From: an uncultured Solirubrobacteraceae bacterium
Lineage (GTDB): Bacteria > Actinomycetota > Thermoleophilia > Solirubrobacterales > Solirubrobacteraceae
DNA length: 9,184 nt
Assembly: GCA_955652215.1 (NCBI GenBank)
Contig: CATPAX010000279.1
Coordinates: forward strand, 1 to 9,184
Direction: 5' to 3'
The position numbers and the translations under genes were made by a program. The stretch's first letter is position 1; the number at the start of each line of letters is the position of its first letter. Under the pieces are notes generated by a model. The model made no database searches. It saw only the letters and a list, made by a program, of their open reading frames with translations, and was not told where the DNA came from. Below, in pieces: positions 1 through 5,365 of this stretch.

Positions 1-1
1 G

Positions 2-1345
2 GACACCTTAGGACGCGAGCTTCATTCCACGATCGCCGAGATCCAGTGGGTGGTTACCGGCTACCTGCTCGCGCTTGCAGCGGTGATTCCGGTCACCGGC
101 TGGGCGGCCCGGCGCTTCGGCACGAAGCAGGTCTACGTTGTGTCGCTCGTGCTATTCACCGCGGGCTCCGCGCTGTGCGGACTCGCAACCTCGACCACCG
201 AGCTGATCCTGTTCCGAGTTCTGCAGGGGATCGGCGGAGGGATGATTCTTCCAGTCGGACAGCTGATGCTGGCTGAGGCGGCGGGGCCCAAGCGGATGGG
301 CCGAGTGATGTCGATCGTCGCCGTTCCCGCGATGCTCGCTCCGATCCTCGGGCCGACGCTCGGTGGCCTGATCCTCGACAACGCGAGCTGGCGCTGGATC
401 TTCTTCGTGAACGTCCCGATCGGCGTGATCGCGGTGGTCGCGGCCCTCCGCGTCCTCCCGACCGTCAAGCGTGGTCCCGCTGATCGACTTGATTTCCGGG
501 GCCTGGCGCTGATGGCGACCGGCCTCCCGCTGCTGACCTACGGCCTCGCGGAGATCGGAATAACCGGGAGCTTCGTAGCAGCGAAGGTGGTCGTGCCATG
601 CGTTCTCTCGGTGGTGCTGATAGCGCTGTTCGTCGTTCACGCCCTTCAAATCCCGCGGCCGCTGCTCGATCTGCGTCTGTACCGCCGTCCGACGTTCTCC
701 GCAGCATCCCTGGCGATGTTCTGCCTGGGCGGAGCGCTGTTCGGAGGGATGATTCTGATCCCGCTCTACTGGCAGGGAATCCGCCACGAGTCTGTCTTGG
801 ATACGGGATTGCTCACAGCCCCGCAGGGTCTCGGTGCGGCCTTGGTGATGCCGCTGGCCGGCAAGCTCTCCGACCGCCTGGGCGGGGGACCGCCGGCGCT
901 GTTTGGAGTCACGTTGACAGCGGTCGCCACGATTCCGTTCGGACTGATCGGCGTACACACTTCTGTGGCGTGGCTGTGCGTCGCGATGCTGATTCGCGGG
1001 GTCGGCATCGGATTTGCGTTCATGCCGGCGATGGCGGCCGCCTTCGCGTCGCTCGAGCGCTCGGAGCTGTCCGACGCAACGCCCCAGCTCAATGTGCTTC
1101 AGCGGGTGGGCGGCTCAATCGGCACCGCGCTCCTTGCTGTGGTGCTCCAGCGGGCGCTCAGTGGTGTTCACACGCTGAGTGGCGCCGCCGGGGCATACGG
1201 GACAGCTTTCTGGGCGTCCGCCGGGATAGCCGCGGCAGCAATCATTCCGTGCCTCGTACTGCTTCGCGCCGAGCGCGCCGCACGGGCGGCCAAGGGAGGC
1301 CTCAGCCCCCCTGCCGAGGCGCTCGCTGAGGCGGCGGCGGCATGA
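2..1345 (+). CDS. DHA2-family MFS multidrug efflux transporter (5' end outside window)
   Basis: Inner-membrane proton-driven drug exporter of the DHA2 (EmrB/QacA) branch of the major facilitator superfamily; the actual substrate is unknown. The reading frame is open from base 2, and family motifs begin before the first internal GTG at 50, so the true start lies upstream and roughly the first 15-40 residues are missing. Numbering from base 2 gives 447 visible residues. The motif IQWVVTGYLLA (14-24) is typical of the first helix. A motif-A-like loop GWAARRFGTKQ follows at 33-43. Motif C is seen as GPTLGG (117-122), followed by SWRWIFFVNVPIG (129-141), a DHA2 hallmark. Many further hydrophobic segments follow, consistent with a 14-helix protein. 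The tail after about residue 425 is Ala-rich and cytoplasmic. The stop overlaps the start of the MarR gene by ATGA, so the two are translationally coupled. Family assignment is firm; substrate is not. Confidence 0.93.
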   Translation, partial: DTLGRELHSTIAEIQWVVTGYLLALAAVIPVTGWAARRFGTKQVYVVSLVLFTAGSALCGLATSTTELILFRVLQGIGGGMILPVGQLMLAEAAGPKRMGRVMSIVAVPAMLAPILGPTLGGLILDNASWRWIFFVNVPIGVIAVVAALRVLPTVKRGPADRLDFRGLALMATGLPLLTYGLAEIGITGSFVAAKVVVPCVLSVVLIALFVVHALQIPRPLLDLRLYRRPTFSAASLAMFCLGGALFGGMILIPLYWQGIRHESVLDTGLLTAPQGLGAALVMPLAGKLSDRLGGGPPALFGVTLTAVATIPFGLIGVHTSVAWLCVAMLIRGVGIGFAFMPAMAAAFASLERSELSDATPQLNVLQRVGGSIGTALLAVVLQRALSGVHTLSGAAGAYGTAFWASAGIAAAAIIPCLVLLRAERAARAAKGGLSPPAEALAEAAAA

Positions 1346-1809
1346 ACACCCTCGAAGCGCGGGAGCAGCTCGGGCGGTCGTTCAAGCACACGATGGCCGC
1401 ACTGCGGCGGATGCGCAGCCGCGAGCACCGCCGACCCGGCGAGCTGAGCGACGCCCAGTACGGCCTGCTGTTCTGCCTGCGCGATCGGGTCGCGCTGGCG
1501 TGCAGCGAGCTGGCGCTCGCGGCTGATCTCAGTCCTGCGAGCGCCACCGAGATGCTTGACGGCCTGGCGGCGGCGGGACTCGTGCGCCGGACTCGCTCGC
1601 TGAGCGACCGTCGCGTAGTGCTCACCGCGCTGACCGACCGCGGGCGGGCGCTGGTGGAAGCGCGGCGTGCTCGAATCGAACCCCGCTTTCGTGCTGTGCT
1701 CGCGGAGTTCAGCGACGAGGATCTGCTGACCGCGGCCACGGTGCTCGACCGGCTCGGCGGGATGTTCGACCAACTCGCGGACGAGCACGGGCCGGCGGCT
1801 GCGGCTTAG
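1342..1809 (+). CDS. MarR-family transcriptional regulator
   Basis: Winged-helix DNA-binding protein of 155 aa, the usual MarR length, which normally acts as a dimer and releases DNA on binding small phenolic or drug-like ligands. The helix-turn-helix spans about residues 54-83 (CSELALAADLSPASATEM, then LDGLAAAGLVRR). The wing follows with SDRRVVLTALTDRGR (88-102), which contains the family's D-R-R signature. The flanking N- and C-terminal helices would form the dimer interface. Its ATG overlaps the stop of the efflux gene (ATGA), the common arrangement in which the regulator controls its own pump operon; the operator would lie upstream of the window. The stop TAG (1807-1809) is formed by the TA at the left edge of the IS630-like element, so the last residues (GPAAAA) may differ from the ancestral C-terminus. 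Confidence 0.93.
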   Translation: MNTLEAREQLGRSFKHTMAALRRMRSREHRRPGELSDAQYGLLFCLRDRVALACSELALAADLSPASATEMLDGLAAAGLVRRTRSLSDRRVVLTALTDRGRALVEARRARIEPRFRAVLAEFSDEDLLTAATVLDRLGGMFDQLADEHGPAAAA

Positions 1810-1829
1810 TGGTCTCGGTCGTAAGTTCG
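1808..1829 (+). repeat. Left terminal inverted repeat of the IS630-like element
   Basis: This 22-bp sequence begins AGTGGTCTCGG and ends TAAGTTCG. It is the exact reverse complement of 2757-2778. Its first bases overlap the marR stop codon. Similarity to the solo copy at 3241-3282 continues past the repeat to about 1850, just before the transposase start. Confidence 0.9.
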
Positions 1830-1853
1830 TCGCGGAATTCGGGGGAAGGAGTT

Positions 1854-2749
1854 ATGTCGCCCCCGCGCCGTTTTTCCTCCGGAGCAGGTGGCGCAGGTCA
1901 TGGCCGTCGCGTGCGAGCTTCCCTGCCAGCACGGGATCCAGATCTCGCGGTTCTCCCGCTCTGAGCTTCACCGGCTGGTGATCGAGCGCGGGGTCACCGA
2001 CGCGTCGGCGGCGACGATCGCCCGCTGGCTGGCCGAGGACGCGATCAGCCATGGCAGCACCGCTCTTGGGTGTTCCCGCGCGACCCCAGGTTCCTGGAGC
2101 GCGCCGGCCCAGTGCTCGATCTCTACCAGCGCCGCTGGGAAGGCCGGCTGCTGCACCCCGGCGGGTACGTGATCTGCGCTGATGAGAAGACTCAGATCCA
2201 GGCCCGGCAGCGTCGGTACCGGACCGCTGCCCCAGCCCTGGCCACGGCCAGCGCGTCGAGCACGACGACGATCGCGGCGGCGCGCTCTGCTACCTCGCCC
2301 CCTGGGACGTGCACCGCGGCCGGCTGTTCGGCTGCTGCGAGCTGCACACCGGGATCGTGCCGTTCGGCCGGTTGATCGAGCAGGTCATGACCCAAGAGCC
2401 CTACGCGGGCCAAGCGCGTGTTCTGGATCGTGGACAACGGCAGCTCGCACCGCGGGCAGAAAGCAGTCGAGCGGTTCGGAGCCCAGCGGCCAACGCTCCG
2501 ATCGTGCAACTGCCGTTCTACGCCTCATGGCTGAACCAGATCGAGATCGTGTCCTCAGTGACACAGCGCAAAGTGCTCACCCCAAACGACTTCGGAAACC
2601 TGCAGCAGGTCGTCGATCGCCTCGATGCCTTCGAGCACCGCTACAACCAGATCGCCGAACCGTTCGACTGGACCTTCTCCCGCCACGACCTCGAACGCCT
2701 CATCGCCCGCGTCGCCCAGCACGAGCCGCGACTCCGGCTCGCCGCATGA
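1854..2749 (+). pseudogene. IS630-family transposase, multiply frameshifted
   Basis: A DDE transposase whose family motifs appear in order but in changing frames. An ATG at 1854 with GGAAGGAG just upstream starts a short piece (MSPPRRF). The frame at about 1876-2050 reads PPEQVAQVMAVACELP and ends ARWLAEDAIS. A one-base loss near 2049 moves to the frame reading PWQHRSWVFPRDPRF, then ADEKTQIQARQRRY (first catalytic Asp). Near 2225-2235 the frame changes again to GHGQRVEHDDDRGGALCYLA and on to EPYAG. Near 2410 it shifts to AKRVFWIVDNGSSHRG (second catalytic Asp). Near 2495 it returns to APIVQLPFYASWLNQIEI (catalytic Glu), then QRKVLTPNDF, ending PRLRLAA at 2749. All three catalytic residues survive, but no single frame encodes the enzyme. 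Spacing of family motifs is near normal, so the breaks are small indels rather than large deletions. The same sites should be checked for sequencing error. Confidence 0.88.
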
Positions 2750-2756
2750 TCACTGG

Positions 2757-2778
2757 CGAACTTACGACCGAGACCACT
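2757..2778 (-). repeat. Right terminal inverted repeat of the IS630-like element
   Basis: Exact 22-bp inverted match to 1808-1829. It starts 7 bp after the end of the transposase remnant and is followed by TAG. Read inward on the minus strand, it is preceded by GGCTA. Confidence 0.9.
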
Positions 2779-2806
2779 TAGCCTTAGGTGGATCCAGGCT
2801 TAATGG

Positions 2807-2830
2807 CCGAGACCACTAAGCCGCTGCCGC
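2807..2830 (-). repeat. Second, outer copy of the IS end sequence
   Basis: Read on the minus strand this 24-bp stretch matches 1795-1818 at 23 of 24 positions. The match includes 12 bp of sequence outside the IS, up to the TA in the marR stop codon, plus the first 10 bp of the element end. It lies 28 bp beyond the inner right end, in the same orientation. It is either an end left by a second related element or part of an older, longer inverted pair with the left side. The intervening stretch 2781-2806 has no recognisable gene. Confidence 0.7.
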
Positions 2831-2858
2831 GGACGCCTGAGCTCGGAGCCTAGTCCTC

Positions 2859-3170
2859 CTAACCCACCTCATCGTGGGTTTCGAGCTTGCGCCAGAAGGC
2901 CGGTTGCGGCGGGCCCTCGACCCCCGCCGCCTGCATCAGCGGGCCAATCCGGTCCATGCTCTGCTCGAAGAACGACTGGAAGCTCTGCTCATCGGGCCAC
3001 TCGTCGATAACCATGAGCTGACCGTCCGAAGACCCGTAGAAGCGGTGTGCGATGAGGCCGTGCGACTTCGCCTGCTCGACGATCTGCTGCATCGCGTCTT
3101 GGTTCGCGCCGGCGTACTGCTCCAGCGCATCTGACTCACCAGCCATCGTCAGCGTGACGATCACCGACAT
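2859..3170 (-). CDS. Small ABM-like (dimeric alpha-beta barrel) protein
   Basis: A 103-aa soluble protein. It has the layout of antibiotic-biosynthesis-monooxygenase-like small ferredoxin-fold proteins: a first strand MSVIVTLTMAG (1-11), a helix rich in Gln/Glu (about 14-36), strands around IAHRFYGSSDGQLMVIDEWP (40-59), a helix SFQSFFEQSMDRIGPLMQAAG (63-83), and a final strand PAFWRKLETHDEVG (90-103). Many members bind small organic or haem-like molecules; no substrate can be named here. ATG at 3170 is chosen because GGGGGG (3177-3182) lies 6 nt upstream and the family-like strand begins there; the open frame continues to 3281 but that extension resembles no protein. A promoter-like pair lies just upstream. 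The gene sits between two solo IS-end copies (2807-2830 and 3241-3282), so it might have been carried as cargo. Confidence 0.82.
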   Translation of the reverse strand: MSVIVTLTMAGESDALEQYAGANQDAMQQIVEQAKSHGLIAHRFYGSSDGQLMVIDEWPDEQSFQSFFEQSMDRIGPLMQAAGVEGPPQPAFWRKLETHDEVG

Positions 3171-3203
3171 GTTGCACCCCCCGATTCTGTTTGAGTTGAG
3201 GCG

Positions 3204-3232
3204 ATTTGAACAGATGCGCCGTCGCGGGTCAA
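3204..3232 (-). promoter_or_regulatory. Candidate sigma-70-type promoter for the ABM-like gene
   Basis: On the minus strand TTGACC (3232-3227) is followed after exactly 17 nt by TCAAAT (3209-3204). These match the -35 consensus at five of six bases and the -10 at four of six. Transcription would start near 3197, giving a leader of about 27 nt that includes the purine-rich ribosome site. It lies only 9 bp from the solo IS end at 3241. Prediction by eye only. Confidence 0.45.
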
Positions 3233-3240
3233 GGTAGTGA

Positions 3241-3282
3241 CCCTTCCCTCGATTCCACGACGAACTTGCGGCCGAGACCACT
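3241..3282 (-). repeat. Solo IS630-type left end
   Basis: Read on the minus strand, this matches the left end of the decayed IS (1809 to about 1850) at roughly 36 of 42 positions with one gap. It covers the inverted repeat and the subterminal region up to the transposase ribosome site. No transposase follows it. The similarity beyond the short inverted repeat shows it is a related element's left end rather than a chance match. The TA at its edge (3283-3284) lies in the stop codon of the neighbouring 75-aa gene. Confidence 0.8.
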
Positions 3283-3509
3283 TAGCCCGCGTTCAGCGGG
3301 TTGCCAGTCGCCTGCGATCCTTCGCCGGCTCCGCCCTTTCGGCCGTCGGGAGGGTCCGCCTCGCGTCCTGCGTCGCTGCTCTTGTCCCCGGCTGTCTGGG
3401 AGTCATTGCCGTGCGGCGCCTCGGCCTCCTCGGCGTTCTGGTTCGAGACGCCCTTCGGCGGGTCCTGCGTGCCGAACGTCTCCTCTGTGTCTGAGTGGCG
3501 GTCATCCAT
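3282..3509 (-). CDS. Small polar, probably disordered protein of unknown function
   Basis: A 75-aa protein with almost no hydrophobic residues and rich in Asp, Glu, Gly, Ser and Pro, so probably unfolded in isolation and soluble. Recognisable blocks are TFGTQDPPKGVSNQNAEEAE (11-30) near the start and EGSQATGNPLNAG (63-75) at the end, with a variable Gly/Asp-rich middle. From memory, similar short proteins with GTQD...GVSNQNAEE and SQATGNP ends recur in related actinobacteria, but no function is known to me. ATG at 3509 is chosen because conserved-looking sequence starts there; GGTAGGT is weakly placed upstream, and the longer open frame to 3683 would run through the MITE. The stop TAA (3284-3282) is formed at the edge of a solo IS end. 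Expression and function are unproven. Confidence 0.68.
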   Translation of the reverse strand: MDDRHSDTEETFGTQDPPKGVSNQNAEEAEAPHGNDSQTAGDKSSDAGREADPPDGRKGGAGEGSQATGNPLNAG

Positions 3510-3555
3510 TGCCGTTGACCTACCCGCAGCCCGAGCCCGGCACACCTTGGCTCTA

Positions 3556-3573
3556 GTGCGCCGTCCGGTAATT
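3556..3573 (+). repeat. Left terminal repeat of the MITE
   Basis: GTGCGCCGTCCGGTAATT directly follows TA at 3554-3555. It differs from its partner at one base (G versus A at position 5). Confidence 0.85.
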
Positions 3574-3758
3574 GGGGTGCATGGAGCGCGAGGCCCGGGG
3601 GCCACCAGGCAAGCACGCAGAAACCAGCCGGACGACTCGGGCGTGGCCCAAGCCAGCGAGGCTGGATGCCGAGCGAGCCGCAAGCCCGAGGCAGCAGCGC
3701 TGCGCGAGGCTTCGAGGACGCAGCATGGCGGTCATCCGGGACCGCGATACATGTGCCT

Positions 3759-3776
3759 AATTACCGGACGGTGCAC
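3759..3776 (-). repeat. Right terminal repeat of the MITE
   Basis: Read on the minus strand: GTGCACCGTCCGGTAATT, directly following TA at 3778-3777. That TA plus the first G of the element makes the TAG stop of the dehydrogenase gene. Confidence 0.85.
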
Positions 3777-4579
3777 TAGCGCTCGCCCTTGACCGCAGTC
3801 GTGAGGGCCCCGCCCGCGAGCGCCCGGCGCACCAATGCCGGCGCGAGCAGCCGGGCCGCGGCCGCAAGCCAGTACGGCCTCGGCACATATCGTTCCGCCT
3901 TGCCGCCAGGCCCGGCTTCGATGATCGCTTCCGCCACGCGCTCCGGCGTGGAGACGATCCAGCGCGTCGTTGCTCGTGCTCGCAGCTCCGTAGCGGGGAA
4001 GCCTTCGGTCGCGACGAACCCGGGGAGCACCGTCCCGACGTGGATCCCGTGCGGGCGCTCCTCGGCCGCCAGCGCATCAGCCCATCCCGCTAGCGCGAAC
4101 TTGCTGGCGGAATAGGCGCCGGCGCCGGGACGGGACACCCGCGAGGCGGTGCTCGCGACGTTGACGATCGCGACCGGTGCCCCGGACTGCTTCTGGGCCG
4201 TGCGACGCAAGAGAGGTAGCAGCTCCTCGGTCACCCTGACGGGAGCTTCGAAGTTCAGCTTCATGTGCCGCTCGACGTTCGCCCATCCGGTGTCGGCGAA
4301 GGTCCCGCGCCACGATGCCCCGGCGTTATTGATGAGCAGGTGAAGCTCTCCTCCATGGTCGCGCTCGAGCAGCTCGCGGATCCGGCCGGGTGCATCCGGT
4401 TGGGTGATGTCGAGAGGCAGCACACTGGCCCCCCCCAGCTCCCGCGCGAGGGCTGCCAGTCGCTCCTCGCGGCGCGCGACGAGGACGAGCTGTGCTCCGG
4501 GTTCGCGAGCGAGACGGCGCGCGGTCGCCTCGCCGATCCCGCTCGACGCTCCGGTAAGCACAGCAGTGAAGGCCCCCAT
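3776..4579 (-). CDS. Classical short-chain dehydrogenase/reductase (SDR)
   Basis: A cytosolic NAD(P)-dependent oxidoreductase of 267 aa, the usual size for a classical SDR. The Rossmann glycine motif TGASSGIG is at 9-16, and the Arg pair R36-R37 after the second strand suggests NADP(H) preference. NNAG lies at 84-87. The catalytic tetrad is complete: N109, S143 (NVAS), Y156 and K160 (YSASK). A PG motif follows in VLPGFVATEG. The C-terminal region (about 205-267) has PRPYWLAAAARLLAPALVRRAL, possibly a membrane-associating or substrate-binding helix. The substrate is not predictable. ATG at 4579 opens the first strand directly; no strong ribosome site is visible. The upstream membrane-protein gene ends 41 bp before it, so they may share a transcript. 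The TAG stop coincides with the TA at the right edge of the MITE. Confidence 0.92.
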   Translation of the reverse strand: MGAFTAVLTGASSGIGEATARRLAREPGAQLVLVARREERLAALARELGGASVLPLDITQPDAPGRIRELLERDHGGELHLLINNAGASWRGTFADTGWANVERHMKLNFEAPVRVTEELLPLLRRTAQKQSGAPVAIVNVASTASRVSRPGAGAYSASKFALAGWADALAAEERPHGIHVGTVLPGFVATEGFPATELRARATTRWIVSTPERVAEAIIEAGPGGKAERYVPRPYWLAAAARLLAPALVRRALAGGALTTAVKGER

Positions 4580-4620
4580 GAGCCGGGCAGCCTACCGAGA
4601 CACCCCGGCGGGGCAGCCGG

Positions 4621-5214
4621 TCAGCCACTCCCCTGGGCGAAAATCCAATTCGGCTCGTAGCCGCCGAACGCGACGCTCCGGTCGAACGGGAGGCGCGTGT
4701 TGACGACCACGCAGTAGGTCCGCTTCCGGTCCTCGCTGGGGACGCACACGCGATAGAGGAACCCCGGGAGGATCGCCAGCGTGCTGGCGAGGCTGGCGTT
4801 GACCCGAAACGTCGCCGGCGCGCGGGCGCCGATGAACGCCTCCGCTCGGACGGTGGCGTCCTGCAGCGAGTGCTGGTGAGCGACGACCGTGGTCCGGTGG
4901 ATCAGCCCCGCGCTCAGCAGGATCACCGCGATCACGACGACGACCCCGGTCCCCGAGTAGTCGCGTGCCACGACCGAGGGGAGGTCGGGCCTGGCTCGGC
5001 GCACCAGGGCGCCACCAGGGCGCGAGAGCAGGATCACACCGATCAGGTTGAAAAACAGTCCGACGAGCACGGCCGAGACGATCGTCTGCGATTCGCCGGC
5101 CGGCGGCAGCATGTGACCGATCAACCCATCGAGGGCCGTCGCCGCGACGAACGCCGGCCAAAGCCAGGCGCCGCGCCGGCGCCAGCGCATCCGCGCAAGC
5201 CAGCCACCGCCCAT
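4621..5214 (-). CDS. Membrane protein of unknown function, three predicted helices
   Basis: A 197-aa protein I do not recognise as a named family. Hydrophobic segments are at about 14-35, 45-65 (VSAVLVGLFFNLIGVILL) and 88-107 (TGVVVVIAVILLSAGLI). A soluble domain of about 90 residues follows. The Arg-rich N-terminus (MRWRRRG) and the Arg-rich loop after helix 2 (RRARPDLPSVVARDYSGTG) favour a cytoplasmic loop, which would place the C-terminal domain outside the cell. That domain has two cysteines (C157, C168; VCVPSEDRKRTYC) that could form a disulfide. The overlapping frame ending at 4592 shows no such organisation and is taken as a shadow. The start is uncertain: ATG at 5214 is the longest, ATG at 5187 (residue 9) would still keep helix 1. 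It is divergent from the dehydrogenase-complex operon and probably upstream in one transcript with the SDR gene. Confidence 0.78.
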   Translation of the reverse strand: MGGGWLARMRWRRRGAWLWPAFVAATALDGLIGHMLPPAGESQTIVSAVLVGLFFNLIGVILLSRPGGALVRRARPDLPSVVARDYSGTGVVVVIAVILLSAGLIHRTTVVAHQHSLQDATVRAEAFIGARAPATFRVNASLASTLAILPGFLYRVCVPSEDRKRTYCVVVNTRLPFDRSVAFGGYEPNWIFAQGSG

Positions 5215-5240
5215 CGCGCGAAAGGCTACCTGTGCAACGT

Positions 5241-5270
5241 TTGTACGCGGAGGGGTAATCTCGCTATACC
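5241..5270 (+). promoter_or_regulatory. Candidate promoter for the E1-E2-lipB operon
   Basis: TTGTAC (5241-5246) and TATACC (5265-5270) are separated by 18 nt in the 151-bp gap between divergent genes. The match to consensus is moderate. Transcription would start near 5277, leaving a leader of about 90 nt, long enough for regulation, though no known riboswitch is recognisable. AAAGGGA (5350-5356) is the likely ribosome site of the first gene, 9 nt before its ATG. Confidence 0.3.
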
Positions 5271-5365
5271 CGATTGACAGCCCGCTGCGGAGATCCCGAG
5301 CGGCGCCTATAAGCAGGCCGGACGGCGATCCCGCTCCGGCCCACCAGGGAAAGGGAACCTAATAG

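Larger units (their letters stand above)
1809..2778 (+). mobile_element. Degenerate IS630-family insertion sequence
   Basis: About 970 bp bounded by 22-bp perfect inverted repeats (1808-1829 and 2757-2778), with TA on both outer sides (1807-1808 and 2779-2780). IS630/Tc1-mariner elements duplicate a TA target, so this fits. The two ends are offset by one base: GTGGTC directly follows the left TA, while AGTGGTC follows the right one when read inward. The interior holds one transposase gene in broken frames. The element lies at the very end of marR and does not otherwise interrupt it. With its transposase broken it could move only if a related intact transposase acts in trans. Confidence 0.85.
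3556..3776. mobile_element. MITE-like element with TA target duplication
   Basis: A 221-bp non-coding unit with terminal inverted repeats (3556-3573 and 3759-3776) matching at 17 of 18 positions, and looser similarity continuing about 8-10 bp inward on each side. Both ends sit within CTAG (3553-3556 and 3776-3779), so a target C-TA-G with duplicated TA is restored exactly. IS630 is known to prefer CTAG and to duplicate TA. The interior has no convincing gene. It holds a short hairpin-capable segment (AAGCC at 3682-3686, GGCTT at 3708-3712, around the palindrome GCAGCGCTGC at 3694-3703). The right end supplies the stop codon of the dehydrogenase. It may also attenuate read-through from that gene towards the 75-aa gene; that is inference. 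Confidence 0.82.

Noticed and set aside
152..958. Long open frame antisense to the MFS gene
   Set aside because: The plus strand carries clear MFS motifs over the whole stretch. The antisense product is a low-complexity Arg/Gln/His-rich sequence, as GC-rich codon shadows usually are.
2861..2880. Stem-loop (AACCCAC / GTGGGTT) considered as a terminator
   Set aside because: The 7-bp stem lies inside the last codons and stop of the ABM-like gene and is not followed by a T-run on either strand.
3171..3281. 37-residue N-terminal extension of the ABM-like gene
   Set aside because: It runs through the predicted promoter and the solo IS end; the ribosome site and first beta strand fit ATG at 3170.
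3510..3776. Possible small genes inside the MITE region
   Set aside because: Short open frames there have no ribosome site and no recognisable motifs, and their ends fall inside the inverted repeats.
5274..5279. Perfect TTGACA in the divergent intergenic region
   Set aside because: No -10-like hexamer lies 16-19 nt downstream; the next one (TATAAG, 5308-5313) is 28 nt away, too far for a sigma-70 promoter.
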